Assembly (NCBI RefSeq): GCF_900103625.1
Contig: NZ_LT629700.1
Span: forward strand, 2,046,001 to 2,110,000
DNA from: Corynebacterium mycetoides
GTDB lineage: Bacteria > Actinomycetota > Actinomycetes > Mycobacteriales > Mycobacteriaceae
Reading direction: 5' to 3'
Length of the DNA: 64,000 nt
The notes under the pieces are model-generated. The model saw nothing but the letters and a program-made list of their open reading frames with translations. It searched no databases and had not been told where the DNA came from. Below, in pieces: positions 46,714 to 55,754 of the stretch. The translations under genes and the position numbers were made by a program. Numbering within the stretch: the stretch's first letter is position 1; the number at the start of each line of letters is the position of its first letter.

Positions 46714-47565
46714 ATGAGATTTCCCACCCGCCGCGACGTGCTCCTCTCGGGGCTGATGGTGTCGCTGGCCGGCACCGCGGCGGCGTGCGCGGCGCAGGAT
46801 GCCGGGGTGCCGGCCCCGGAGGCCCCCGCGCCGTCTCCTCCCCCTCCACCGCCGTCCGCGACCGTTGTAGAGGACGTCGCTTCGCGGTACTCAAGCGCCG
46901 AGGCGCGCCAGTGGGGGATCGACCTGCCGGGAATCGTGACCACGGTTGACACGCATTCGAAAACGATCGCCCTGACCTTCGACGCGTGCGGAGGGCCGCA
47001 CGGCTCGCTTATCGACGACCCCCTGCTCACGCTCCTTAACGAAGAAGCGGTCCCGGCGACCCTGTTCTGGAACAAGCGCTGGATCGAAGCGAACCCGCAG
47101 CGGGCGCAGCAGATCGCGGCGAACCCTCTGTTCCAGATCGAAAACCACGGCACCCTGCACAAGCCGCTGTCGGTCAGCGGCCGCGCGGCCTACGGCATTC
47201 CCGGCACCGCCAACGCCGCGGAACTAGTGGAGGAGATCGAGGACAACCGCCGTTTCATGCGGGAGTTCTTGGGGGTGGAGTCGAACTGGTTCCGCTCCGG
47301 CACGGCTCACTACGACGACGTGGCGGTGCGCATCGCCCGCGACCTGGGTGTGGCCATCGCCGGGTTCGCCGTCAACGGAGACGCCGGGGCCACCATGTCC
47401 GGGCACGCGGTGGCTTCCGCCCTGGTGCACAGCCACCCGGGCGCCATAGTGATCATGCACATGAACCAGCCCGGGCACGGCACCGCAGACGGCGTGAGGG
47501 CGGCGATCCCCCGGCTACGCGCCGCGGGGTTCAGCTTTGTCACGCTGGGGCCGGCGCCGGTGTAG
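46714..47565 (+). CDS. Secreted polysaccharide deacetylase family lipoprotein
   Basis: 283 residues. The N-terminus combines a twin-arginine motif (TRRDVLLSG) with a lipobox-like AAAC, so it is probably exported folded and lipid-anchored near Cys26. A Pro-rich linker follows. The NodB domain has TFDACGGPHG, ATLFWNKRWI, ENHGTLH and a terminal IVIMHMNQPGHGTADG, containing the metal-binding Asp and His residues. Probable substrate is a cell-wall sugar chain. The first copy of the 78-bp repeat starts on its last stop-codon base. Confidence 0.85.
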   Translation: MRFPTRRDVLLSGLMVSLAGTAAACAAQDAGVPAPEAPAPSPPPPPPSATVVEDVASRYSSAEARQWGIDLPGIVTTVDTHSKTIALTFDACGGPHGSLIDDPLLTLLNEEAVPATLFWNKRWIEANPQRAQQIAANPLFQIENHGTLHKPLSVSGRAAYGIPGTANAAELVEEIEDNRRFMREFLGVESNWFRSGTAHYDDVAVRIARDLGVAIAGFAVNGDAGATMSGHAVASALVHSHPGAIVIMHMNQPGHGTADGVRAAIPRLRAAGFSFVTLGPAPV

Positions 47566-47642
47566 TGCACAATGTTGCCGGTCCGTGAACCTCGACCTGG
47601 GGAAAGTGAAAAATGTTGCACCCGCCGGCGAACATTTTTCAC
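47565..47642 (+). repeat. 78-bp direct repeat, copy 1 (left edge of the accessory island)
   Basis: Matches 55641-55718 over 78 bases with three T/C differences. It contains a hairpin whose arms GTGAAAAATGTT and AACATTTTTCAC pair perfectly around a 13-base GC-rich loop, so it may also terminate the deacetylase gene. Confidence 0.9.
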
Positions 47643-47657
47643 TGGCGCGGTGGGGCT

Positions 47658-50006
47658 TCAGGCGGCCGGGGAAATGTTGTTAAGCCGCCGCAGCAGGTTT
47701 CCTATCTCACCACTGAGTAACTGGGCGTGCATTTGGTTCCCGCCCATGATCTGGGCGATGAGAACCAGAAGCCCGAAGCACGCCAGCACCTCTTCGGCGG
47801 AGAGGGTCTCCACCGGGCGTGCAGCCATGAATGAGCTGAGGTCTTGACCGCCGAGCACCGCCGCCGGGTCGGAGGGAAGATGACCCCGTAGGGCGGAGAT
47901 GAGGTTCTCCCGCAGCTCGGCTGTCTCGTCCGCGTCGATGCTGCTTCCCTCGACTTCCTCCACCAGCGGCAGAAGCGCGACGATCTCGCTATACGGGGAT
48001 TCCACAGTCGGATCGGGATCTGAGGCAGCAACAGGGCCCGAGGGAGAGTGGGGTTTGAGGAAGAGCGTGATGTCATCCGGGTCAAAGTCGATCGCGCTGC
48101 ATATCCTCCGGATCAGGGAAACTTTCTGTGAGGTGGAGGTGTTCACCCGCACTGACAGGGCAGGGTCAACCTCGCGCATCTTTGCGTTGGCCGAAACGTC
48201 GGATTCGCCGCCGTGGGTGTCGAGCATCGCTTCGGATACCGCCGCGGTGAGCACCTCCTCTCGGTGGGTTTCCATCCACGACCTGAAGACAACGACCAGG
48301 AGATCTGCCCATGATTTCACCGCCGTTTTCGCCCCGCCAATTTCAACCGCGGACACTTCCACACCGGTGAAGTCGGTTTCCTCACCCAGCGGCTCAGATT
48401 GAAGCACGTCTCGGACTGGTTGAAAGTCCGTGTGCGGCAGGGGCCAGAGTTCGAGCGCCCGCGCGACCATGTGCCCGGAGCGTTCGCTGAGCTGCTCTAC
48501 CCCCCACGTGTTCTGCTGTTTTAGGTAGTTGTTGATGGCGTAGGGGGACTGGAGGAAGCCCCCGGGCATTTCCTTTTTTGTCTTGAAGGAGGAGTTCGAG
48601 TACTGCGAGTTGTAACCGGTGATGGTGAGGTTGGCGATCCGGTTTACCCAGGTGCGGTGGATGTCCTCGGCATCGGCCCCGAGCTCGTCGCGCCAGGCAT
48701 TGCTTAGTGTCTGGGGCATGATGTGCTCGATGGTGAGCTCGCCCTGAACCAAGTAGTTGGCAATGTCGGCCACATCGAGGGAGTGCCCGCGCTCGAGCAT
48801 CTGGAACAGGTAGGGACGGTAACTCAGCTTCATATGGTAGAAGTCTCGGGTGCGGAACGCCTCGGCAAACTCCTCGTCGTCGGGGAACCTCCCGCTGTGG
48901 CCGCGACTCAACAGCATGTAGGCAAGGACGTCGCTGTATGTTTCCTCGCCCCGACGCAGCTTCCGTAGCTCCGAATACGCGTTGGCAAAGATCTTGTTCA
49001 ATGCGTTAGATGCCACGGTCACAACAACGCGTCGGAAGATGTAGGTCTCTATGAGAGCAAGGAGTGCAGTGAAGTCGTCTGCACTGATGACACCCTCTTT
49101 GAGGTCGCGGTAAGTCAGCCACAGAAAAGGTTTGACCACGTCACCGAACACCATGTTGGCGGTGCGCAAACGGCGGTCCACGGCTGAGATGCCGGTATCT
49201 GCCTTGGTGAGGGCCCTCTCAAACGTTGAAAACAGGTACATGTCTTCGACGATCGCGGGCGTGCTCTTGGGCGATTTCGACGCGAAGTCCTTGAACGCCT
49301 CGAAGACGTCCGCCTCCTTCGGGGTTCTGGAGGTCTGCGCAGTGAGATACCACCGGATGAAGGTATCCGTCCGGAACTCGACGTTTTTCTCCATCTCGTT
49401 CCAGTACTTTTCATACACGCGCTCCTGCTCGTCGTGGGGCAAGCCCATCAGCACAAGGTTGCGGATCTTGTCGGACTCCTTGAGCGCGAGCCCGGTTGAG
49501 TTGAGGGTTTCAAAGATACGCTGCGGATCGTCTCCGGGCTCGAGGTCGAGGTGCATCACCTGCAGGCGCGAGATCCCCTTGTTCCACAGGTCGTCGGCGT
49601 TGAGGTGAGTCTTTCGAAGGCGGTCCCTCAAGTAGGAGTAGTTGGACGTAATGTTTGAAGTGGCATTGAAAAGTTCCGGCGGACCGAAAAGCCTGGCATA
49701 GGAATCTTGGTCGTCCTTGATGGGTTTGAGCTTAAACTTCTGTTTGTCAGTGTCGCCCAGAAGCAAGTAGTTGTTCAACAGTCTCTTTGCCAATCCCTCC
49801 GACCCTTCTTCCACCTCACCGTCGCGCACTGCATGCACCAAGGCGAGGATGAGCAGGCTGACCGTGGTCAGACGCTGTTGGCCATCGATAACCACCCACG
49901 TGAATGAGTCTTCGGGGTTTCCCACCACCGACCCGAAGAAATGACGTTCGCGTTTGGCGTCCACCATTTCTTCGATGTCGTTGAACAGCCGTTCGCACGT
50001 CCAAGG
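47658..50006 (-). pseudogene. DUF262-family (GmrSD-type) restriction protein, 5' truncated
   Basis: The frame from about 50003 reads WTCERLFNDIEE and continues for about 780 residues with VVIDGQQRLTTVSLLILAL (the DUF262 nucleotide-binding I-D-G-Q-Q-R motif), IFETLNSTGLALKESDKIRN, a central helical region, and a DUF1524-like HNH part (TIEHIMPQTLSNAW, WVNRIANLTITGYN). The first ~35 residues, including the usual QRxYSW motif, are lost at the junction with the helicase fragment. The first available start is GTG 49967 (MVDAKRE). GmrSD proteins restrict modified DNA; this copy lacks its start and promoter and may be dead or weakly expressed. Confidence 0.78.
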
Positions 50007-50962
50007 AGCGCGACGCAGTGGACATCATCATTGCGCTCGGGATGGCGAAGGAAGGCTTCGACTGGCCATTCGCAGAACACGCGCTGACGGTGGGATACCG
50101 AGCTTCCCTTACCGAAATCATCCAGATCATCGGCCGAGTCACCCGCGACGTCGAGGGCAAATCCCACGCGCAATTCACCAACCTGTTGGCCGAGCCCGAT
50201 GCCTCGCAGAGCGAGGTGACGGTTTCAGTGAACAACATGCTCAAGGCGATCACCGCCTCACTTCTCATGGAGCAGGTGCTTGCACAGAACTTCAACTTCA
50301 AGGCGAAGAAGGACCCGAATGACGCCAGCGAGGGCAACACTCTGAAAATTGCCGGCTTGAAAGAACCGTCCACCGACCGGGTGCGGCAAATCGTGTCCAC
50401 CGACCTCAACGACCTGAAGGCGAAGATCCTGCAGGACGACACGTTCGCGCGTGCTGCCGTAGGAAGCGTGGAGGCCGAAACAACGAACAAGGTGCTCATC
50501 CCTAAGATCATCCGCGAGCAGTACCCGGACCTCACTGAAAACGAGGTGGAGGAGGTTCGCCAGCGCGTGGTGGTCGACTCCGTGGTCAAGTCGGGCCGCG
50601 AAAAGCAGGTGGGCGACAAGCGGTTCATCGAGATGGCGAACCAGTTTGTCAATATCGACGACCTCACCATCAATCTGATCGATTCCATCAACCCGTTCCA
50701 GCGGGCGTTCGAGATCCTGTCCAAATCCGTCAACACCTCCGTGCTGAAGCTGATCTCCGACTCGATCTACGCAACCCGAGTGGAGATGTCGATCGAGGAG
50801 GCATTGGCTCTGATCCCGCAAGTCAGGGCCTGGATCGCGGCCAACGGCAGGGAGCCCGACCGCCGAACTGAAGACAATGAGGAGCGCAGGCTTGCCGACG
50901 CCCTCCTTGTCGTACGCAATGCAGCAGCACAACGCAAAGCCGAGCTGGAGGCAGGCAAGTGA
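50003..50962 (+). pseudogene. DEAD/DEAH-box helicase, C-terminal fragment
   Basis: Homology starts abruptly at KERDAVDIIIALGMAKEGFDWP, which is helicase motif V, followed by motif VI (IIQIIGRVTRD), then about 270 residues of C-terminal region. Motifs I-IV (Walker A, DEAD box) are absent. The fragment joins the truncated DUF262 gene head to head near 50003. GTG 50018 could initiate a non-functional 314-residue peptide. It overlaps the GIY-YIG gene start by 4 bases, so they were an operon. Confidence 0.82.
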
Positions 50963-52116
50963 CCGAAGACCACATTCTCGCCCAACTCGACGCACTCATT
51001 GAGTCCGACACCGACGGGCTGTTGGACACGCCGGAGAAGCCAGCGCCCGTCACCGCCGCCGACCGCCTCACCCGCGCTTTCGGGGAGATCCTCGAGTTCG
51101 TCGAAGCCAACGGGCGCGAACCGGACCCAAACACGATGACGATCTCGGAGCGAAAACTCGGCGCTCGGCTCATGGGAATCAGGGCGAGCGAGGAAAAGAT
51201 GCACGCTCTCCGGGACAGTGATCACTTGGGTCTGCTCGCCCCGCAAGAAGCACCGGCCTCGGTGGATGAGCTGCTCGCCTCTGGTGACCTCATCGGCGAG
51301 GTGCCGGATATTCTCGATGTCTCGCGGCTTCCCGCCCGCAAGAGCCCCGACAACGACCACGACCGGGCCACCAGGGTGAAGGCCTCCGATTTCGAGCGGT
51401 TCGAGCAGCTCTTCGCGGACAAGCACGCCGGGCTTGCCAGTGGTGGTTGGAAGCTCACTGTTTTCGCCGGCGAACGCACCATCAAAGAAGGCCGCTTTTT
51501 CGTCATCGGAGGCGTGATGGCATTCGTGGCAGAGGTTCGCGAACCAGCAGAAGGGGAGACGAAGCCGCGTCTGCGCGTAATTTTTGAAAACGGCACAGAA
51601 TCTTCCATGTACCGCGAATCACTGGCCACGAGAATCTACGAGTCGAACGGTCAAGCGGTGACGCGGACAAGAATGGACGCAACCGAGATCGGCGATGCCG
51701 ATGTCGAGACTGGGCACATTTACGTCCTGCGCTCCCTGAGCGAGCACCCGGATCTGCGTTCTCTGGGCGATTTATACAAGATCGGCTACACCACAGGGAC
51801 CGTGGCCTCCCGAATCGCCGGGGCAGAGAAAAGCGCGACCTATCTCAATGCGCCCGTGGAAGTCGTCGCCGACTACCGCGTATACAACCTGCGCCCATCC
51901 GCGCTCGAGCACCTGCTGCACCGCGTGTTCGCCTCTGTGCGCCTCGATGCGGCAGTGGTTGACGCTGTCGGCGGCTCGGCGGCTGCCACCGAGTGGTTCC
52001 TGGTGCCGATTACCGTCATCGACCGGGCCATCGAGATGATCATGTCCGGAGATATCGTGGACTACGTCTACGAGCCGTCGGTGGGGGACTTGGTTCCCAT
52101 TACCGGGCGGGTATAA
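50959..52116 (+). CDS. GIY-YIG nuclease (T5orf172 domain) protein
   Basis: 385 residues from GTG 50959 (overlapping the helicase-fragment TGA). The C-terminal ~130 residues hold the T5orf172/GIY-YIG fold: GHIYVLRSLSE, LYKIGYTTG, an Arg in VASRIAGAE and a Glu in SALEHLLHRVF. The N-terminal half is helical with no recognised motif, partly echoing the helicase tail (EANGREPDPNT against AANGREPDRRT). Such helicase plus GIY-YIG pairs occur in defence islands. The gene itself is intact, but its operon promoter was lost with the helicase 5' end. Confidence 0.8.
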   Translation: MTEDHILAQLDALIESDTDGLLDTPEKPAPVTAADRLTRAFGEILEFVEANGREPDPNTMTISERKLGARLMGIRASEEKMHALRDSDHLGLLAPQEAPASVDELLASGDLIGEVPDILDVSRLPARKSPDNDHDRATRVKASDFERFEQLFADKHAGLASGGWKLTVFAGERTIKEGRFFVIGGVMAFVAEVREPAEGETKPRLRVIFENGTESSMYRESLATRIYESNGQAVTRTRMDATEIGDADVETGHIYVLRSLSEHPDLRSLGDLYKIGYTTGTVASRIAGAEKSATYLNAPVEVVADYRVYNLRPSALEHLLHRVFASVRLDAAVVDAVGGSAAATEWFLVPITVIDRAIEMIMSGDIVDYVYEPSVGDLVPITGRV

Positions 52117-52132
52117 GCGGAAGGGCTAATCA

Positions 52133-52543
52133 GTGCCTAAGTACAAGAGGCCGCGTCCGGTGAAATCACTTTCCGATGCTCCGGAAGAAAAGCCGGAGTG
52201 GGCGGTGCGAGTGCTTGCCGCCATCGAAGCCGCCAGCAAAAGTGACGAACTCACCTCGGTCGAAACAACCGAATCGTTGGATAAGGCCGAGAGCCACAAA
52301 TTGCAGAACCGTGCAACGGAACCCTCCCAACCCAAGCCCCCGCTGGGAAAGGAGGAAACGGAAGAGCCGCGGGTTTCCGCCGTGGAAGAGGCTCAGATTC
52401 TGGTCGACCGTGAGGCTGTGCAAGCACGGTTGGACTACGAGCGCGAACGAAACAGCCTTCTGTCGGATCTGAGGGAGGCCCAGGAAGTGACCCCCAAGGT
52501 CAGGTGGCGCCCCCTCGATGGCGGCGCGGCACCCGGAGCCTAG
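52133..52543 (+). CDS. Small charged hypothetical protein in the nuclease operon
   Basis: 136 residues from GTG 52133, 16 bases after the GIY-YIG stop with GGAAGGGC upstream. Highly charged and low in hydrophobic residues, with a probable coiled coil near residues 80-115 (EEAQILVDREAVQARLDYER). No domain recognised. Position suggests an accessory factor of the helicase/nuclease unit. Confidence 0.6.
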   Translation: MPKYKRPRPVKSLSDAPEEKPEWAVRVLAAIEAASKSDELTSVETTESLDKAESHKLQNRATEPSQPKPPLGKEETEEPRVSAVEEAQILVDREAVQARLDYERERNSLLSDLREAQEVTPKVRWRPLDGGAAPGA

Positions 52544-52654
52544 GAGCCAAGCTGGCCAGCGTCCGGCGAACCGCGAATTCGCCCCGCGACAAGGCCGCGC
52601 CGGATGGCCGCCCTCGGACCGCGACGCTGCGGCTGGCGAGGGAGCGGACCAGGG

Positions 52655-53053
52655 TCAGACCGAGGAGAGCGCCCTTGCCTTGATCTGGTCGAACTCCTGC
52701 TGGGTAATCGCTCCCGAGTCGAGAAGGGCCTTCGCCGAGGCGATCTCATCGGTCGGGCTCGATCCGGCGGAGCCGCCGGCGACGGACTTGATGTACTCAT
52801 CCTGCCGCTGCTGGAGCTCCTGGTGCGCCTCGACCGCGCGGTCGGTCATCCCCCGACCTCGAACAAGCAGGTACGCGAGCATTCCGATGAACGGCAGCAC
52901 GACGATGAACACCACCCACAGCGTCTTCGCGAAGCCGCCGAGGTCCTTGCTGCGGAAGAGATCTCCGAAGATCCACCACAGGGACATGAGCCATGCGAAG
53001 AAGATGAAGAACTCGAACATGGCGAGCAGGAATGAGCCGTTGTCGTCGAACAT
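52655..53053 (-). CDS. PLDc_N/SHOCT-domain membrane protein
   Basis: 132 residues from ATG 53053 (AGGAGG 10 bases upstream). Two membrane helices (FEFFIFFAWLMSLWWIFGDL and LWVVFIVVLPFIGMLAYLLV) of the PLDc_N type are followed by a cytosolic tail ending in a SHOCT motif (ASAKALLDSGAITQQEFDQIKARAL). Such proteins are common in actinobacteria and mobile regions; the function is unknown. The frame is open upstream to 53158, but the ribosome binding site and the membrane start favour 53053. Confidence 0.82.
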   Translation of the reverse strand: MFDDNGSFLLAMFEFFIFFAWLMSLWWIFGDLFRSKDLGGFAKTLWVVFIVVLPFIGMLAYLLVRGRGMTDRAVEAHQELQQRQDEYIKSVAGGSAGSSPTDEIASAKALLDSGAITQQEFDQIKARALSSV

Positions 53054-53509
53054 CTGCTGATTGCCTCCTGACTGGATGGACGCTGGCCGAGCGGTCCACG
53101 CGGACCCCAGCGCACGACGGTTAGGAACAAGGACGTGCCCGGGCCGTCGCCGAACCACGTTAGCAGATCTTCCTCACCAAGCGTGGTAGCCGGGTTGCGA
53201 CGCGCTGACCGGGTTGGGCTGGTGAAGACGGACCTGGGACTCCACGATTCGTAGCGACCAAGCAACGGATCGAGAGGAGTCCCAGGTGAGTGTTGAGGCT
53301 ACCGTCCTGCCCGCTGCGATGCTCGGCATCTCGGGGTTGGTGGTGCTTGCCGCCGGTGAGTACGGCGGTGAGCTGGAGCTGTTGGTGGAGACCTCCGAGT
53401 CGGTGACCGGGTGCCCGCGGTGCGGGGTGGTCGCGGTGGCCCACGGCCGGCGTGAGCATCTGGTGCGTGACATCCCCTCGGCGGGGCGGCCGGTGCTGCT
53501 GGTGTGGCG

Positions 53510-53517
53510 CAAGCGGC
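53510..53517. repeat. 8-bp target-site duplication, left copy
   Basis: CAAGCGGC immediately left of the IS256-family element; the identical octamer is at 54958-54965 on the right side. Confidence 0.9.
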
Positions 53518-54957
53518 GAGGGTGTCAGATGGTTTGTGTGTGAGGGATTCCCCTCACACCAAGGAGATGAACCAGAATGACTACCGTGGCACGACGAAAC
53601 CCAGAGGACTCCGCCAAGATCAAAGCGATCGAGGAAAAGCTCCTCGCCAATCCTGAGATGGCGAAGCTGATCGACGAGCTCGGCACCTCCACCACGGATG
53701 CCAACGATCTCGTCCGGGGCCTGCTCCAGGCCTCGATCAACCGGGGTCTCAACGCCGAGATGGATGCCCACCTCGGCTACCAGCACGGCGACCGGAACAG
53801 CAAGGAAGCCGCTGGTCAGAACAATTCCCGTAACGGTTCCTACCCCAAGCGGGTCGATTCGAACTACGGACCGGTCGATGTCGCTGTTCCCCGGGACCGT
53901 GACGGATCCTTCCTGCCGACAATGGTGCCCAAAGGATCCCGCCGGCTGACCGACGTCGACGACATGATCATCAGTCTCTATGCCGGTGGCATGACCGTCC
54001 GAGACATCCAGCACCACATGGCCACCGCCATGGGCGTGGACATCTCCCATGAAACAATCTCCGCGATCACCGATGCGGTCCTCGAGGAGGTCATGATCTG
54101 GCAGAACCGCCAACTTGATGAGTTCTACCCCGTGGTCTTCCTCGATGCGTTACGGATCAAAGTCCGTGACGGGGGCCGGGTGGTCAACAAATCCGCGTAC
54201 CTGGCTATCGGGGTGGACATGGAGGGGATCAAACACATCCTGGGTATCTGGCTGGCTAAAGAGGAAGGAGCCTCGTTCTGGGCGCAGGTGTGTGCCAACC
54301 TCGCTACCCGCGGAGTGCACGATGTGTTCATCGTGTGCTGTGACGGGCTCAAGGGTCTGCCGGAGGCTGTGGAAGCCACCTGGCCGGATTCGATGGTCCA
54401 GACCTGTGTCGTCCACCTGATCAGGGCAGCAAACCGGTGGGTGGCCTATGGAGATCGTAAGGCGGTGTCCGCCGAGTTGAAGAAGATCTACACCGCCCCC
54501 ACCGAGCAAACCGCTCTGGCGGCGTTGACGGAGTTTGAGGCCTCCGAGCTGGGGGAAAAGTATCCGCAGTCAGTCAAGGTGTGGCGCGATGCGTGGGACC
54601 GGTTCATCCCGTTCCTGGAGTTCCCACCGATGGCTAGGAAGGTGATCTACACCACGAACTCGATTGAGTCGATGAACAACGAGCTGCGTAAAGCCACCCG
54701 GAATCGGGTGCAGTTCACCAACGATGAGTCTGCGATCAAAACCTTGTGGTTGATGATCTGCAACATTGAGGACAAACGGGCCGCCAAGCGTGCTAAGCAG
54801 GGCAAACGGGTCGCGGCGACCAGCGGCCGGCTGATCGAGGGCAGGCGGGTGACGAACTGGAAGCAGGCCATCAACCAGATGTCTGTGGCTTACCCTGACC
54901 GCTTCGAGCCCTACCTTTAATAATCACGCCCCACACACAAACAACTTGACACGCTCC
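53518..54957 (+). mobile_element. Complete IS256-family insertion sequence (1440 bp)
   Basis: The ends are imperfect inverted repeats of about 27 bp: the left begins GAGGGTGTCAG and the right, reversed, GAGCGTGTCAA, both followed by GTTTGTGTGTG. It is bounded by 8-bp target duplications, encodes one intact transposase and splits an ISL3 remnant. Intact ends and target duplication point to recent insertion. Confidence 0.92.
53577..54920 (+). CDS. IS256-family transposase
   Basis: 447 residues with AAGGAG before ATG 53577. DDE mutator-type transposase: N-terminal DNA-binding part (DLVRGLLQASINRGLNAEMDA), first Asp in VVFLDALRIKV, second Asp in FIVCCDGLKGLPEAV, the C-x2-H motif TCVVHLIRAANRW and the Glu in YTTNSIESMNNELRK. 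Length and motifs are complete, so the element may be active. Codon use and lower GC differ from the chromosomal genes around it. Confidence 0.95.
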   Translation: MTTVARRNPEDSAKIKAIEEKLLANPEMAKLIDELGTSTTDANDLVRGLLQASINRGLNAEMDAHLGYQHGDRNSKEAAGQNNSRNGSYPKRVDSNYGPVDVAVPRDRDGSFLPTMVPKGSRRLTDVDDMIISLYAGGMTVRDIQHHMATAMGVDISHETISAITDAVLEEVMIWQNRQLDEFYPVVFLDALRIKVRDGGRVVNKSAYLAIGVDMEGIKHILGIWLAKEEGASFWAQVCANLATRGVHDVFIVCCDGLKGLPEAVEATWPDSMVQTCVVHLIRAANRWVAYGDRKAVSAELKKIYTAPTEQTALAALTEFEASELGEKYPQSVKVWRDAWDRFIPFLEFPPMARKVIYTTNSIESMNNELRKATRNRVQFTNDESAIKTLWLMICNIEDKRAAKRAKQGKRVAATSGRLIEGRRVTNWKQAINQMSVAYPDRFEPYL

Positions 54958-54965
54958 AAGCGGCT
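54958..54965. repeat. 8-bp target-site duplication, right copy
   Basis: CAAGCGGC directly after the IS256-family right end; the ISL3 frame resumes through it. Confidence 0.9.
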
Positions 54966-55001
54966 GTGGCGGTGCGCCGAACCGGCGTGCCCGCAACGTA
55001 C

Positions 55002-55640
55002 CCGGTCAGTACACCTAATAAAGCGACGTCAGTACGTTCGCTAATGCTCGAGCTGATCTTTCATCGCTCGTACCTCTCGGCTGCCAGCGTGGTCACTTAT
55101 TCGCAACCGCCCACCGTGCGTTCTCTACACCCCTCACCGTTGCACCCGCGTGAGACTCTTAGACGGACCTGACGATCCACTCACGATCGCCAGGCAGTGC
55201 AATTTCGGACAAGACCAACTCGCCAAAGTCAACGACCTTGTCGAAGAAGACCACAACAAAGCCGACCAAGAAACAGGACGACCAGCCTTCTACGACAACG
55301 CTATCCCAACCGAATACAACCACTCGATAGGAATCAGAAAAGGCCCCATGAAATAGCAAGCAAAGTGTTCGACCGACGACACGCCGACCGGACACACTTT
55401 TTGCTACTTAACCCTCTTTTTGCGCTATAGGTCAAGGCTCTGCATGGTTCAACTTGTGCGATCCCCGAGCACAACAACGGTCCCGACACGGTGAGGGTGT
55501 GGCGGGGGAGGTGTGATACCCAAAGTTGCTAGTTGTCTAGCCACTAATCAAAACTGGCCAAGTTGGGCGTGGTGTGGCCGCTCATCGCCTCTGCCGGGGT
55601 CACCACACCGGGCCGCGGTTACGGCGCCGGCTCACGCCCA
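55002..55640. other. AT-richer intergenic stretch of the island, no convincing gene
   Basis: This 640-base stretch is visibly poorer in GC than its surroundings. It contains a possible 68-codon frame from GTG 55150 to 55356 (begins MRLLDGPDDPLTIARQ) without a good ribosome binding site or recognised domain, and a possible terminator near 55363-55404, where AAAGTGT pairs with ACACTTT followed by T residues. It may hold debris of earlier insertions. Confidence 0.5.
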
Positions 55641-55718
55641 GTGCACAATGTTGCCGGCCCGTGAACCCCGACCTGGGGAAAGTGAAAAATGTCGCACCCG
55701 CCGGCGAACATTTTTCAC
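55641..55718 (+). repeat. 78-bp direct repeat, copy 2 (right edge of the accessory island)
   Basis: Same orientation and 75 of 78 identical bases to 47565-47642. Its hairpin (GTGAAAAATGT with ACATTTTTCAC) lies 37 bases beyond the fas stop codon and could terminate fas transcription from the other side. Confidence 0.9.
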
Positions 55719-55754
55719 CGCACCCCGCCAGCGCACCACCCCAGGACCCAACCC

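Larger units (their letters stand above)
53286..55001 (+). mobile_element. ISL3-family transposase remnant, split by an IS256-family element
   Basis: ATG 53286 begins the N-terminal zinc-ribbon part of an ISL3 transposase (GEYGGELELLVETSESVTGCPRCGV, HLVRDIPSAGRPVLLVW). The frame is interrupted after VWRKR by the insertion at 53518-54957 and resumes after it as LWRCAEPACPQR to about 55001, where homology ends. More than three quarters of the transposase is missing, so the element was already a remnant or was truncated later. Confidence 0.82.
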
